Part shown: positions 1-9,644 of the stretch, piece after piece
Layout: each line of letters starts with the position of its first letter
Numbering within the stretch: position 1 is the first letter of the stretch
Assembly: GCA_035274845.1 (NCBI GenBank)
Contig: DATENU010000022.1
Coordinates: 124,001 to 188,000 of the forward strand
DNA from: Chthoniobacterales bacterium
GTDB taxonomy: Bacteria > Verrucomicrobiota > Verrucomicrobiia > Chthoniobacterales > UBA10450
Reading direction: 5' to 3'
DNA: 64,000 bases
The notes under the pieces: generated by a model
What the model saw: the letters and a program-made list of their open reading frames with translations, nothing else
Database searches by the model: none
Told to the model about the DNA's origin: nothing
Made by a program: the position numbers and the translations under genes

Positions 1-3000
1 GTCAGCCTTGTCTTTGCGTCCGCCAACTGGAGTTCCGGCGCGCGGTTTTCAACCCATTGGTCGAACTGCGTGAACGCGGAGTCGATGGCGGACTCGGCCT
101 GTCCCCGTACATGGTCCAGAGCCTTCTGCACCGCGGAGAAAGCGCCATCTACAGAAAACTCGATCCCCAGGCGGAAAGCCACGACACGCTCCTCAAAGCG
201 CAAGAGTGCTGCCTCCAACTCCAGCGTCTCGTTGTTTCCGGCCGCGATGAGGCGGTCGATTTCCTTCAGGATACTGCCGGTCTGTTGGTCATAGAATCCG
301 AGCGTCTGGTTGACCAAGCCATCGGCCGCAGTCAGCGCCTCCCGCCAGAGCCAGCGCGTAGGATAAGCGAAATTCTCCCCACTGGCCCACAAGAAATCAA
401 AGTGTTTTAGGGTGGGCTTTGAGACACTCGATTGATCGGCCGGGGGTACGATGCCCGCGACCGCATTGCGCACGCTGCCCGCCACAGAGGTGACCTTGGA
501 GAACACGGCATTCTCGTAGTCTGCAATGGCCAAGCTCCCGCTTCGAAAGCGGCTCTCCAGTTCCGCGAATCCGTTCGCCGCTACCGCGAGTGGGGCTGCG
601 GCCCCCCTTGCTAGGCTCTGCAGCGATGCCCGGGCCGCGCCCGGCTGACTCCACCAAACATTCACCTTCTCTGCATCCGCCACGCTGCGGCTCATGGTGA
701 CGGTGCGCAGCCGTCCTGTGATGGCGGAGTCCGGGAAATATCGGCTCGCGACCGCAGCCGGCAATTCGACGCGATCCACACGGAAGGTGTAGCGCTCAAA
801 CCCCGGCGGCACTGAGGTAGCTGCTGGCATGGGCGCATCCAGCAGCGCCGGGCTGTCTCCCGCAGCGGGCTTAATATCCTCCTGCCGCGGATCAGGCAGC
901 CGCGTGTAGTCCACCTCGACGATCGGCGGCCACGCATGCACGTCCGCCGTGATCTGGATAACTTTGCCCTCGGCATCCACCACTGTCTCGCGCGTATCCG
1001 TGTAGAACCAAAGGTTGTCCGGCTCGCTCAGGCTCACGCGGATGGCCTTCTCATCCGAGTCCGGCGGCGGCGCCAGGTCCAGCATGACCTGCGGTTTCGG
1101 ATAGATCTCCGGATCCGCCCCGCGCTTCCACAGCGGCACCTCCCAGCCGATCGGAAACTCACCCTTGGGAATGTCCCACACATCCTTCCCCCACGTGGAC
1201 AGCACGGGAATGATCTTGCTCTTGAACGTGCAGGCCATTACTGCGCCGGGCGCGGCCGGATCATCATCCATAGGGAAGTCCGGATAGGCCCGCGTGGGCT
1301 CCAGAATCTCCACATATTCGCGCACCTTCCGCACCAGCGGCCGGCCGGGATGCTCTTCCTGCGCACCGGCGAACTGCTTCGAGGGCACGACCGTGCGCTC
1401 GTACTCGATCACGTGCTTCGCCTTATTCCAATACACGCCGATGCGGCCTATGCGCTCTACCGCATAGAAATGGGTACGGCCCAGGCTGGTGTTCGACTTG
1501 ATGATCGTCTTGTCCGCCGCGAACCGCGCCGATTGCCGACCCCAACCGCCCGGTGACGAGAAGGCCAGCCCGTGCGCCTCCGCCGAGGACGAACCTCTGC
1601 TGAAGGCCTCTCGCCAAAACTCCGTGTAGATGGCGAAGGATTCGAATCCATAGTGGAATCCGCCCGCGAGGCCCTCCGTGGCATGCGCCGCGGCCATCCT
1701 CGCCAGCAGGATATCTTTCTGACTGGCGCCAACGGGAAGCTCTACTTCTCCAGGTGGCGGCATTTCCGGAGGAACACTCTCAATTGGCCACCTGAGGTCC
1801 GCGCCCTTGTCCTTCCTATAGGTTACGATTCCCTGATCGTTGGGCGGCGTGGCTTCCACGATGATGCGGGGTGCATAAGACAGCCCCTCGGCGAAGCTCG
1901 CGTTCGAAAACGCGTCGTCCCGAGAAAGCTCCAAGACCGCGAGCCGCGACTGCCAGGCGCGATACACCTCGCGATAGTTTCGCCATTGATCCTCGAAGAC
2001 ATTCTTCTGCGGTTCTGTCGCGTTCCAAGCGATGCTGTTGACGGGAGGAGTCGGCACTTCACCGAGCTTCGCGCCCAGCTCCACCAGGAACGCCTTGGAT
2101 GGTACGAGGTGCGCCGTCAATCCGTAGAGCAGCTCGAACCTCGCCTCCAGCAGCGGCGTGCCCGGCGCCTCGTCCCCCGCCCGGCCCCAGATGCGGCGCA
2201 GGTTCCAGGGTACCGCCACATAACGGCGCTCCAGCCTCTCTTGCGCGAGCCGTAGGATAGCCGGCGCGCCAAAGCGAAACTCGATCGGCTGGTTCAGCAC
2301 CGGTTCGCCAGGCTGGGTTCTTCCCTTCACATAAGCTTCCCCAATCGCCTGCGCCGGGAGCACGAGGCGGAACCCTAGTGTTGCCGCTTCGTCATCCAGC
2401 AGTTCCCATCCGCCATCCTCCTCGGAGAGCGGCGAGCGCCGTGCGAGCACCCAAGCCCCGTCATCGATGCCCGGCTGTTGCAGGAAGCGGCAATCAACCA
2501 GCGCAGTCAGTTGCGGGTTGGAATCGAGGACCACCGCCTTGATGCTGCTTCCGCCGGAGCTGCCCGGCGTCGCGCTGATCTCCTGCAGACGCAGATCGAA
2601 CCGGTGGCTTTGGCCCACATTCACACTCTCACTCGCCGTAAGGAAAAATTTCGAGACGCCTCCCGAATCTGCATGACGCTCCGCTGGCACGGGAATCACG
2701 AGCGCCGGCTCCGCCCGCTCGCCCGCGCCCTCGCCAGCTGCATTGATGCTGCGTGGCGCGAGCAGTTTGTCCGTAGCCAGGGCATCCTGTCCCGCCGGCT
2801 TCACGAAGAGCACGGGGAGAGACAGATCTTCTACCGCATAACCCATGACGACACGGTCCACCAGCTCCAGCGCCGGGTGCCACTGCCAGGGGAAGAACGG
2901 CCGCTGTCCCTGGGCCAGTTGGAGCGTCAGGCGGAGCCTACCCAGAAGCGTGTCAGTCTTGAGCGGGAGACTTGCCGGAACTTGCGCGCCGATCGTGAAC

Positions 3001-4577
3001 GCCATCGCCCCATCGCGCAGGACCGGCGCTGCGTCTCCCGCCAGCCGGTTCACAGTAAAGCCACTCAGTAGGAGTTGGAAGATGGTGCCGTTGTCCGAGA
3101 CGTTGCTCGCGCCGTTCGTGCCCGCCAGGGTCACGCGGCTCAGCAGAATTGGGGCCTTGCCCAAAAGGTTGTCAGGCTTGTCGTGCCGCATCGCCGGCAG
3201 CCTCACGCTCCCGCAGTGCACTGTGCCCATGCCTGCCACGCCATCCTCCTTCGGGAAGCCCGCCGCTACCAGGTTGTAGCCATCGGCGCCGCCGCCACAG
3301 CACGTGCCGGTGGGCACGGATGTACCCGTCGTCCACTCCGCTACATAATCCTCCAGGTCTCCATCATCCACACCCTCCAGCACGGGCACGATGCCCACCG
3401 GTGCCGCCCCCGCAATCGTTGTCAGGCTCGCCTCGATGGACTGCACATGGGTGTTCCACCGCGCGATCGCCCGCTGTTGGCTCACATCTTCCAGCCGCGC
3501 CAGCAAGCTCGTCTCCTGGCGGCATACCTGGACCACATGAATGTCAACTTCGCCAAGCGCCTGTCGTAGCGAAGTGTTGGCGGGCGCCTCGAACGCCCTC
3601 GCATAGATGGGATAGAAATAAGTTTGCGCCACGCCCCCCTCTTGCGGCGGCATCGTTTCACGCAGCAGCCACGCGAAGGCGTTCGCGCCAAACTTGCGTG
3701 TAATCCTATTCGGAATGAGTCCTCCCTGCGCCTCTTTGACTGGCCATTCAGAACGCCACCCGATGGCTTGTACCGTGGCGCCGACGCGTGGGATCAACAC
3801 ATCGTCCAGACGGCCGTCTCCCATCCCGAGCCTCCGGCGCCAGACGAGGGGACAATCGCCGCCAGCCTCCGGCTGGTCGAGACGCGCTACCGCGATGAAT
3901 GGCTTCTTATTCTCCCTCACACCGAACCACGCATGAAATTGGTCCGCCTGCTTCTTATCCGTCGAGAACACATGGTTGCACGGGCATGGAAACACGATGA
4001 CCTGATCCTCCGTGTTGAGGTCCGCTTCCGTGTACCACACGCGCAACGCATCCGCGTCACCCGCTGCCTGCAAGGTGCGCCAGTGGCCCTTCGCGCTCAG
4101 CCCCGAGAGCGCCGAGCCCAGCAGCAGCTTCGGATCGGCCTGCCACTGCGTATCATCCTCGTACCAAAAAAGCCACCGCATCTCACCATCGCGCCGCAGG
4201 CCCGGGTTCCTCACCGTGATATGCCGCGCATGAATCGGAGGCACCTTGCCATCCTCGGCCTTCTCCGCCACCCCCACCGCCTCCACCGAAATCGGGATCA
4301 GCCACAGCGGCCTGCCCCCTCTCCACTGCGGCGCCCCCGGCAGGCCATCCACCGTGCCATGGAAGTCCGGGTCACCTCCCGGGCGCGCTTTCTTCACGCT
4401 CCCGAAAATCGCCCAGTCAATTTCATCGGGACGTTCAGCATTGGGAATCGTCCCCAATACCTTTAGGTGCCCTTCCCCCGAACCTTCAAGGTAGCGGCGA
4501 AAATTTGGCGGCAGATTTTCGATGGAACGAGATCGTCCCAATTCTTCATCATTTGAGCCAGCGTTATCTTGCGGCAT
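1..4577 (-). CDS. Giant protein of unknown function, 3' end beyond the left edge
   Basis: Reading the minus strand from the ATG at 4577 gives one uninterrupted frame of more than 1520 codons with no stop before base 1, so the gene continues outside the window. An AGGA sits about nine bases upstream of the ATG. The product begins MPQDNAGSND, has no signal peptide or obvious membrane segment, and is rich in Trp, Pro and acidic residues. Seen motifs include a Cys pair in FPCPCNHVF (about residue 200), a CCGGG stretch (about 425), and a well-ordered segment GGWGRQSARF to HVIEYERTVVP (about 1020-1065). The last visible 130 residues look helical or coiled-coil. I do not recognise a family. Size and tone suggest a structural or multidomain assembly protein, but that is a guess. 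The plus-strand frames across this stretch are its shadows. Confidence 0.85.
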   Translation of the reverse strand, partial: MPQDNAGSNDEELGRSRSIENLPPNFRRYLEGSGEGHLKVLGTIPNAERPDEIDWAIFGSVKKARPGGDPDFHGTVDGLPGAPQWRGGRPLWLIPISVEAVGVAEKAEDGKVPPIHARHITVRNPGLRRDGEMRWLFWYEDDTQWQADPKLLLGSALSGLSAKGHWRTLQAAGDADALRVWYTEADLNTEDQVIVFPCPCNHVFSTDKKQADQFHAWFGVRENKKPFIAVARLDQPEAGGDCPLVWRRRLGMGDGRLDDVLIPRVGATVQAIGWRSEWPVKEAQGGLIPNRITRKFGANAFAWLLRETMPPQEGGVAQTYFYPIYARAFEAPANTSLRQALGEVDIHVVQVCRQETSLLARLEDVSQQRAIARWNTHVQSIEASLTTIAGAAPVGIVPVLEGVDDGDLEDYVAEWTTGTSVPTGTCCGGGADGYNLVAAGFPKEDGVAGMGTVHCGSVRLPAMRHDKPDNLLGKAPILLSRVTLAGTNGASNVSDNGTIFQLLLSGFTVNRLAGDAAPVLRDGAMAFTIGAQVPASLPLKTDTLLGRLRLTLQLAQGQRPFFPWQWHPALELVDRVVMGYAVEDLSLPVLFVKPAGQDALATDKLLAPRSINAAGEGAGERAEPALVIPVPAERHADSGGVSKFFLTASESVNVGQSHRFDLRLQEISATPGSSGGSSIKAVVLDSNPQLTALVDCRFLQQPGIDDGAWVLARRSPLSEEDGGWELLDDEAATLGFRLVLPAQAIGEAYVKGRTQPGEPVLNQPIEFRFGAPAILRLAQERLERRYVAVPWNLRRIWGRAGDEAPGTPLLEARFELLYGLTAHLVPSKAFLVELGAKLGEVPTPPVNSIAWNATEPQKNVFEDQWRNYREVYRAWQSRLAVLELSRDDAFSNASFAEGLSYAPRIIVEATPPNDQGIVTYRKDKGADLRWPIESVPPEMPPPGEVELPVGASQKDILLARMAAAHATEGLAGGFHYGFESFAIYTEFWREAFSRGSSSAEAHGLAFSSPGGWGRQSARFAADKTIIKSNTSLGRTHFYAVERIGRIGVYWNKAKHVIEYERTVVPSKQFAGAQEEHPGRPLVRKVREYVEILEPTRAYPDFPMDDDPAAPGAVMACTFKSKIIPVLSTWGKDVWDIPKGEFPIGWEVPLWKRGADPEIYPKPQVMLDLAPPPDSDEKAIRVSLSEPDNLWFYTDTRETVVDAEGKVIQITADVHAWPPIVEVDYTRLPDPRQEDIKPAAGDSPALLDAPMPAATSVPPGFERYTFRVDRVELPAAVASRYFPDSAITGRLRTVTMSRSVADAEKVNVWWSQPGAARASLQSLARGAAAPLAVAANGFAELESRFRSGSLAIADYENAVFSKVTSVAGSVRNAVAGIVPPADQSSVSKPTLKHFDFLWASGENFAYPTRWLWREALTAADGLVNQTLGFYDQQTGSILKEIDRLIAAGNNETLELEAALLRFEERVVAFRLGIEFSVDGAFSAVQKALDHVRGQAESAIDSAFTQFDQWVENRAPELQLADAKTRL

Positions 4578-5920
4578 CGCAATTAATCCTGGGTAGTTTA
4601 TTGGCGTGGGGTTGAACTGATGCGAGTCTTAGCGCTACTATGCTTTGGAGGCCGTGCGCATCTGCAATCCGTAAAGAATCACTAGCTTCGAAGGGTTCTT
4701 CACCAAGTGATTTCAACTTGTTCCCCCTGAGCCCGGACACTCGATCGGACTGTCAGTGATGGTTTTCCCTTCATATAAATAAAATGCTAATCTTGCGTAG
4801 AGCTAGGGTGCTACGGTTTCGTGGGCTCTTTGCTTCCTCAGGAGACGACACATCCTCATTCCCTTTACGGAAGCAGTGAGGCTAAGTTCCCGGAAAATTG
4901 CCTAATGCCCGAGATGGGACGTACGTCTACCGGCATCGGGCAAAGATATAGCCTGCTGGGAGATTTTTTGGAGCTCGAGCACGGCGACGGTTGTTTCTTT
5001 GTCATACGATCCAATCAAATTCACGAGCGAACCACTGAGCTCCTATTGGCATTCGCGCCCTTTCCTGAAGGTATAGAACGTATGCGACGCGCGTATCGTC
5101 CTATCTTCTCTTGCCTTTGAGGATTTGGCGGTAAATCCGCGGCTTGGTTGAAATTGGAGGGTCTCTCGGTTCAGCGCAACGTAGGTTACAGGCGGATTCA
5201 CTGGATAAATTCGGTTTACCGCATCTACTGTCCGCTTCAGGTGGTCAACGTCAGCTGGCGTAGATATGATCAACTTCCATCGCGATTTCCCTTATCCGCC
5301 GATTGTCTTTCGAACCGCGCCAATGATACTACCGTCGCCGAAGCTGCTATTGTAGCAGGTCTTTCCGCCGTGCGTCTTCCACGTCGCGTAATAAGCGGCG
5401 TTGATCAGCGCAAGGCCGATGCATTTTTTTTCTTTGTCGTAATCGCCAGCCGAAGCGGCGTCGGTACTCTCAGCAAAAATCGCATCGGTTGGAGCCTCGG
5501 GCTCTTCTCCAGAAGGCAGTGGAAAATCAATTGGAAAGAACGCGGAAATGGAAGTGACGAAGTTATCCCTCTTCATTCTGGGGCGTACGATCTCCTGTCG
5601 TTATGCTGTAAACGAACCTCATTGGTCAAGAATTATTCCATTACACGCTTTTACCCTTGTGCCATGCCTCTTAGAACGAAATAGCCGGCAAAAGGTGCGC
5701 GGGCAAACTCTCGGGACTCATGGTGATGGAGTCTTGGCGGATGAGCGCGCGGCAGCGAAATCTCGTCGCTCGTCCTTGCGTTCCACGCGCGATTTTCACA
5801 CTCTCAGGATTATGCCCTCGCCTGTTGGGCGCTTGTTCGCGGACTTTCGGCGGCAATCCCGCGAAGTGAGACCGTTCAGCGGTGCGCTGAAGATAGGCAC
5901 CGCACGAGGGTCGCTACCCT
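4578..5920. other. Gene-poor stretch
   Basis: Apart from the doubtful minus-strand remnant at 5043-5576, I find no frame with protein-like composition or a ribosome binding site. The stretch is less GC-rich than its neighbours, especially 4620-4830. It probably holds the promoter of the giant gene near 4600-4800 and decayed sequence. No RNA gene was recognised. Confidence 0.5.
5043..5576 (-). pseudogene. Possible remnant of a small gene in two pieces
   Basis: Two minus-strand frames follow each other: 94 codons at 5576-5292 (start MKRDNFVTS, ending VRKTIGG) and 76 codons at 5273-5043 (containing HLKRTVDAVNRIYPVNPP). Both have protein-like composition, and a stop separates them by only a few codons. 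Neither has a well-placed ribosome binding site: an AGGAG lies about 14 bases before the first ATG, which is too far. They may be two pieces of one decayed gene or chance frames. No family recognised. Confidence 0.3.
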
Positions 5921-6097
5921 TTAAACGCAGATCCAAATCAGGAAGACGATGGCAATGCCCAAGGCGATGAAAAAGGATTCAACACTTCGTCCGAGCCGCG
6001 CTTGTCTTTGCAGCCGCCCGTTCCCCCAGTCCGAGGCTTTGTTTAGCATGGAATAGATGAACAAAATCAGTCCTCCGAAAAAAGCGAGAGCTAGCAT
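5921..6097 (-). CDS. Small two-helix membrane protein, 58 residues
   Basis: ATG at 6097 is preceded by a strong GGAGG seven bases upstream, and the frame ends at TAA 5921-5923. The product has a hydrophobic segment at residues 1-19 (MLALAFFGGLILFIYSM), a polar, Arg-rich middle (RLQRQARLGR), and a second hydrophobic segment at about 41-58 (SFFIALGIAIVFLIWICV) ending at the C-terminus. This is the layout of a helical-hairpin inner-membrane protein with a positively charged loop, likely cytoplasmic. Small proteins of this kind can be membrane regulators or toxins, but nothing here identifies a role. It lies alone between two gene-poor stretches. Confidence 0.7.
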   Translation of the reverse strand: MLALAFFGGLILFIYSMLNKASDWGNGRLQRQARLGRSVESFFIALGIAIVFLIWICV

Positions 6098-6729
6098 AAT
6101 GAATCCTCCGATTTGATGTGATTGCTTTCTCGAAGAAGTAGTCGTCGGGAGCTATCACCGTGACGCGGAAACTCCAAATCATCGCCCCTCTTTGAGATCC
6201 TTAGAGGAACGTTTTCCACGCCACGCCTGCCGTTTTTCGTGCAGCACGGATCTTATCCGGGCGCCCGTTCGCTGTGCTGCATTGGGGAAGAGCATCGACG
6301 CGTGTCGCCGAGCGTGCTGTGAAATGCGCCGACTTCGGCATACTGTCTTTCGACGAAAGCGAAAAGCGCACCGCGTGCCCGACATCCTGCTGCAAAATGT
6401 CGATGCCGCTCGCGACACTAGCCAACGGCGTCACGGTCGACTTGAGCGGTTTCTACGGTCGTGCTCACGTCGAACCTCGGCCGCCGCCGCCGTGATGCAA
6501 CTCTAGCACATGCCGCTCTCAACTATGGAACGCCGTGACCTCGGCAAAGCCCGACGATCATTTCGTCCGCAGTTCGCACGCTCACCGAGCTCGTCTTCAG
6601 TCGCCTCCCCTTTGACGAACAGTTTGGAGGCCCGAGCAGACAAACTACTCGTGAATTCGCATTTCTGCGCAAACAGGTCTCAACATAGTTGCCGACGAAT
6701 CTCCGTCTCATTCTGATTCAATGCGGTTT
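6098..6729. other. Non-coding or unrecognised stretch
   Basis: Short frames exist on both strands, but they overlap each other with no ribosome binding sites and no recognisable protein sequence. I see no tRNA and no strong hairpin. The stretch lies downstream of the Lon-like gene and upstream of the 58-residue membrane gene, so it may contain the latter's promoter. Confidence 0.45.
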
Positions 6730-8076
6730 CTACTTACGCTTGGCCGTTCGTCGACTGCGGGAGGCAGTCGACAGGTTTCTTCGCGATGCTCGCGGCGAAT
6801 GCAATGAGCGTTCTCCAGTGGCGACGTTCACGACAGAGACAGCGTCCTGACCTTTCAGCAAATCAACAATCTGATCCAAGTGGTCTCCGACCGTAGCAAT
6901 GGTATCGATCCGCCCGTCTCGCAACACAGCATCGACCTTAGCCTCCATCGCGGCCTGGCAGCTCGCCGAAGAAGGATCGCTGAGACGCACAAGGTGTCCG
7001 GTGTCGTCCACTGTCGCGAAGACGATCACCCGGAAATCGTATTTCTGGCGCCGTAAGGCGCGCGACCAAGCCAACGCCAGAGCGCCGGCGGCACTGCGTC
7101 CTTTGAGCGGAAAAGCGGGGCCCGCAACTCTGTGCCAGGTGCCAAAATGACCGATCCAGTTGGCCGGATCGCCCTGAGAGATTCTACCCTCTTTTTGCAG
7201 TGCCTCGCTTTGTTCCGTTTGAATGAACGTGTCTGCAGCATGCCACCCGTAACCCGCGGCTTCTCTGAATTCCTCGTCACCGTCACCAGCTTGAAGGGGG
7301 TGAGGGATAGCTACAGCCACATTTTCGGGGAAAACCATTACCTCGATCTCTACGATATGGCCGACGGGGGGTGATCCCGCTCCTCCTGTATCGATCACTG
7401 TTGCGACCGGACACCGCGCGATCCCGGACGGTTCAGTTTCCAATGTGCGGCGTGCAATCTCGCGCCAGGAGTCGGACCCATAGCTCCGGTAGTAGCCATT
7501 CCGTTCGTGGGAAATGCTCCGCGCATTTGCACTGAGCGGTCCCGGAAATTTGCCGGCTTCGCGATCAGCCAGACTTTCATGGGCCAATCCGACAACGTGT
7601 TCCCAGAGGAATGCATATCGGCGGAGCTGATCGGCCAACGTTTTTGCCGACTCCAAACGTTCCCGAACATCTTCCTGCAGCGGGGGTTGCTGGGTAGAAG
7701 TCCATGCCGTGAGCGTTGATGCTGAGCGTCCATAGGCCTGGCCTGACGCCACTGCGGGATTTCTTGCGTGACCGTCCAATTGATTGAGTTGTTCTACCGA
7801 TGTCTCAAGCGTTGAGACCAACGATGCATACTCATTCACGAGAACAGAATCGCGCGCGAGCGCGCCAAGCGCTATCCTTGGCCAAGCGAGGGCTGACGCC
7901 TGAATCTTGTGAAGTCGGTCTATGGCGCTACTTGCGCCGCGCGGATCTTGGATCTGCGATAATGATGTACGTAGTTCCTCGATAAAACACGATTGGCCAT
8001 CAAGAAGCTTCGAAAGCGCAGAGCAACACTCAGCGACCGATCGCCCCGTCGCGCCACGCGCCCAATCCCAGTTCAT
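6730..8076 (-). CDS. Protein with C-terminal Lon-protease-like domain
   Basis: The 448-residue product starts at ATG 8076, whose A overlaps the TGA of the gene before it (ATGA), indicating translational coupling. An ATG 18 bases upstream is less likely. The first 200 residues look helical. Residues about 310-420 resemble the S16 proteolytic domain of Lon: GRSAAGALALAWSRAL fits the active-site GDSAG motif with Ser about 328, followed by a hydrophobic strand and MEAKVDAVL, with Lys about 380 at the place of the catalytic lysine. There is no AAA+ ATPase part. Being coupled to an anti-sigma-like gene and an ECF sigma gene, it may be a regulatory or effector protease. The C-terminal tail is basic. 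The Lon assignment rests on motif spacing and is moderate; the domain could be inactive. Confidence 0.7.
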   Translation of the reverse strand: MNWDWARGATGRSVAECCSALSKLLDGQSCFIEELRTSLSQIQDPRGASSAIDRLHKIQASALAWPRIALGALARDSVLVNEYASLVSTLETSVEQLNQLDGHARNPAVASGQAYGRSASTLTAWTSTQQPPLQEDVRERLESAKTLADQLRRYAFLWEHVVGLAHESLADREAGKFPGPLSANARSISHERNGYYRSYGSDSWREIARRTLETEPSGIARCPVATVIDTGGAGSPPVGHIVEIEVMVFPENVAVAIPHPLQAGDGDEEFREAAGYGWHAADTFIQTEQSEALQKEGRISQGDPANWIGHFGTWHRVAGPAFPLKGRSAAGALALAWSRALRRQKYDFRVIVFATVDDTGHLVRLSDPSSASCQAAMEAKVDAVLRDGRIDTIATVGDHLDQIVDLLKGQDAVSVVNVATGERSLHSPRASRRNLSTASRSRRTAKRK

Positions 8077-8738
8077 TGGACCGCACGCAGGCAAATTATT
8101 GCGTCGGGATCCAAGCGCCGGAGGTTCTCTCCTGTGAGCATGACGGCATCGCGCACGGTTGATGAACCACGAAGCACTTGCTTAAGCGTCAGCTCCGCAC
8201 GCCAATCGCCGGGTCTTGCGAACACCTCGATGCGCGCGCCTGTATCCTCCACGTTTTCCGATATGACCTCAATTTCTACGCCATCTTTAAGAGGATTCAG
8301 ACGGACTATAGCAGATTGGTCCTTGCTGAGATGTTCGCGCTCGGAAGTCGCGCACGAGTGAACGGGTCCGAGAAGGAACCTGATTTCTCGCATGAAGCCC
8401 GCGATGGCCTCGACAAGAGCAGCAGACACGGCTCCTCCCGGCGGGCGTAGCGGCGCGGCTTGCACCGCAACCGCAGCAACCGTCCTGCCAGTCTGGGCAA
8501 GTATACGCTCTTCAAGCCGCGCGAGTCGCGCTGGGGTAAACTCCTGCATCCCTCGCCTGCGCGCTTCGACATCGGCGCGAAGAGATTCGTCTTCAGCCAA
8601 CAGGCCTTCGACGCGAGCTCTTATCTCTGGAGGGCAATCGCCCGCAAGATACTGCGCGATCCATTCCTCCTTTTCACGCTCTTCAGGCGAGAGGATAAAC
8701 AGATCGCCCAATAGCGTCCTGAGTTGTTCAGTTTTCAT
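8073..8738 (-). CDS. Anti-sigma-factor-like regulator
   Basis: The 221-residue protein lies 53 bases after the ECF sigma gene and overlaps the next start by four bases. Residues 20-65 (IAQYLAGDCPPEIRARVEG, LLAEDESLRADVEARRRG) match the helical N-terminal pattern of RskA-type anti-sigma factors, in which a short helix is followed by an ADP/EDE-L-RAEVE segment. The HxxxCxxC zinc motif is absent. No clear membrane helix is present: residues 85-110 are only mildly hydrophobic. The C-terminal 100 residues look like a beta-rich domain (VEIEVISENVEDTGARIEVF). Position, and the N-terminal likeness, suggest it controls the sigma factor from the cytoplasm or couples it to the Lon-like protein. The function is inferred. 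Confidence 0.6.
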   Translation of the reverse strand: MKTEQLRTLLGDLFILSPEEREKEEWIAQYLAGDCPPEIRARVEGLLAEDESLRADVEARRRGMQEFTPARLARLEERILAQTGRTVAAVAVQAAPLRPPGGAVSAALVEAIAGFMREIRFLLGPVHSCATSEREHLSKDQSAIVRLNPLKDGVEIEVISENVEDTGARIEVFARPGDWRAELTLKQVLRGSSTVRDAVMLTGENLRRLDPDAIICLRAVQ

Positions 8739-8791
8739 GGTCTGTCCTCAATATACGTTAACTAGGCGTGTCGTTTGGCTCGATGTGACGT

Positions 8792-9454
8792 TCACGACAT
8801 TGTGATTCCGCGGTCCCTAAGGCATCGTCGCAATTTCTCTCGCGCCCGCGATAGCCTCTTTCGACCCGCAGGTTCGCTTATGCTCAAAGCATTACATATT
8901 TCGCGATGTTTCTCCTCCTCGGGTCCACGATGCCCGCCGAAACGAGATACGTAGTCCCGATCCGACTCACTTAATTTATCGAGACACTCGTCCAGCGCCT
9001 TCATCTTATCCTTCATTTCTGTAGAATCATCCGGTCCACGTCCTTCGCTCTCGACTTCATTGAACAGGAATTCCCATTCCTCCGGTGATAGCAGTTTGGC
9101 GCGGCCATATCGAGAGCGCTTCAGGCACCAACTTCTTAGAAAGGGAAAACGAAAGTGTTTGCCACCAAATGCAAACATCGTGTTATGCCAAGATTCAAAA
9201 CTGCCCGCCGCCGGATTGAACCGCGCGACAGTTTTGCGCGCAAAGAAGGTGCTTGCGTAGTAATCATGCAGTGCATCTTCTGCATCTTGCAGGTGATGAG
9301 TCCAATTGGACTTTGCCAAAGCAACGTTTTTCGTGAGATTGCATCCACTAAAAAGATAATGAACGCACTTGTGGAATTCCTCAGGCGTCCAATCAATGCC
9401 CGATTTATCAAAGCAAGCGGGACGCGGAAGGTCGGGCCGATCAAAGATAGACAT
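8792..9454 (-). CDS. ECF-type RNA polymerase sigma factor
   Basis: The product is 220 residues from ATG 9454 (MSIFDRPDL). A longer frame begins at 9571, but its extra 39 residues look non-native and no ribosome binding site supports either start. Region 2 lies in the first half (QDAEDALHDYYASTFFARK, then FNPAAGSFESWHNTMF, the usual position 2.2-2.4 pattern). Region 4 is at the end (LDKLSESDRDYVSRF, then SEPAGRKRLSRAREKLRRCL, a helix-turn-helix). This is the standard two-domain layout of ECF sigma factors of about 200 residues. It directs polymerase to a small regulon, probably including this cluster. The next gene is the candidate anti-sigma. Confidence 0.8.
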   Translation of the reverse strand: MSIFDRPDLPRPACFDKSGIDWTPEEFHKCVHYLFSGCNLTKNVALAKSNWTHHLQDAEDALHDYYASTFFARKTVARFNPAAGSFESWHNTMFAFGGKHFRFPFLRSWCLKRSRYGRAKLLSPEEWEFLFNEVESEGRGPDDSTEMKDKMKALDECLDKLSESDRDYVSRFGGHRGPEEEKHREICNALSISEPAGRKRLSRAREKLRRCLRDRGITMS

Positions 9455-9644
9455 GCGTTTTGGCGGGATGACGGAAGATAGTGCAATCGTGCCAACCGCC
9501 GCAAACACATTACTTTGAAAATCCTTGGTTGAAATCGAGGCACATTCGGAGACTTCGCAGTGAACTCTCATTGCTTATTGCAGGCATGAACGTCGAGTTC
9601 CGGCTGACGTTCCTTCTGAAACGCACGTCCCGAACCGGCGACCG

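Noticed and set aside
936..4466. Several plus-strand frames of 150-280 codons over the left edge
   Set aside because: They are antisense to one continuous minus-strand frame with a ribosome binding site and natural composition; the plus frames are Arg/Pro/His-rich, as shadows in GC-rich DNA usually are.
6192..6716. Overlapping short frames between 6.2 and 6.7 kb
   Set aside because: Frames on both strands overlap, without ribosome binding sites, and their products are Arg/Ser-rich with no recognisable pattern.
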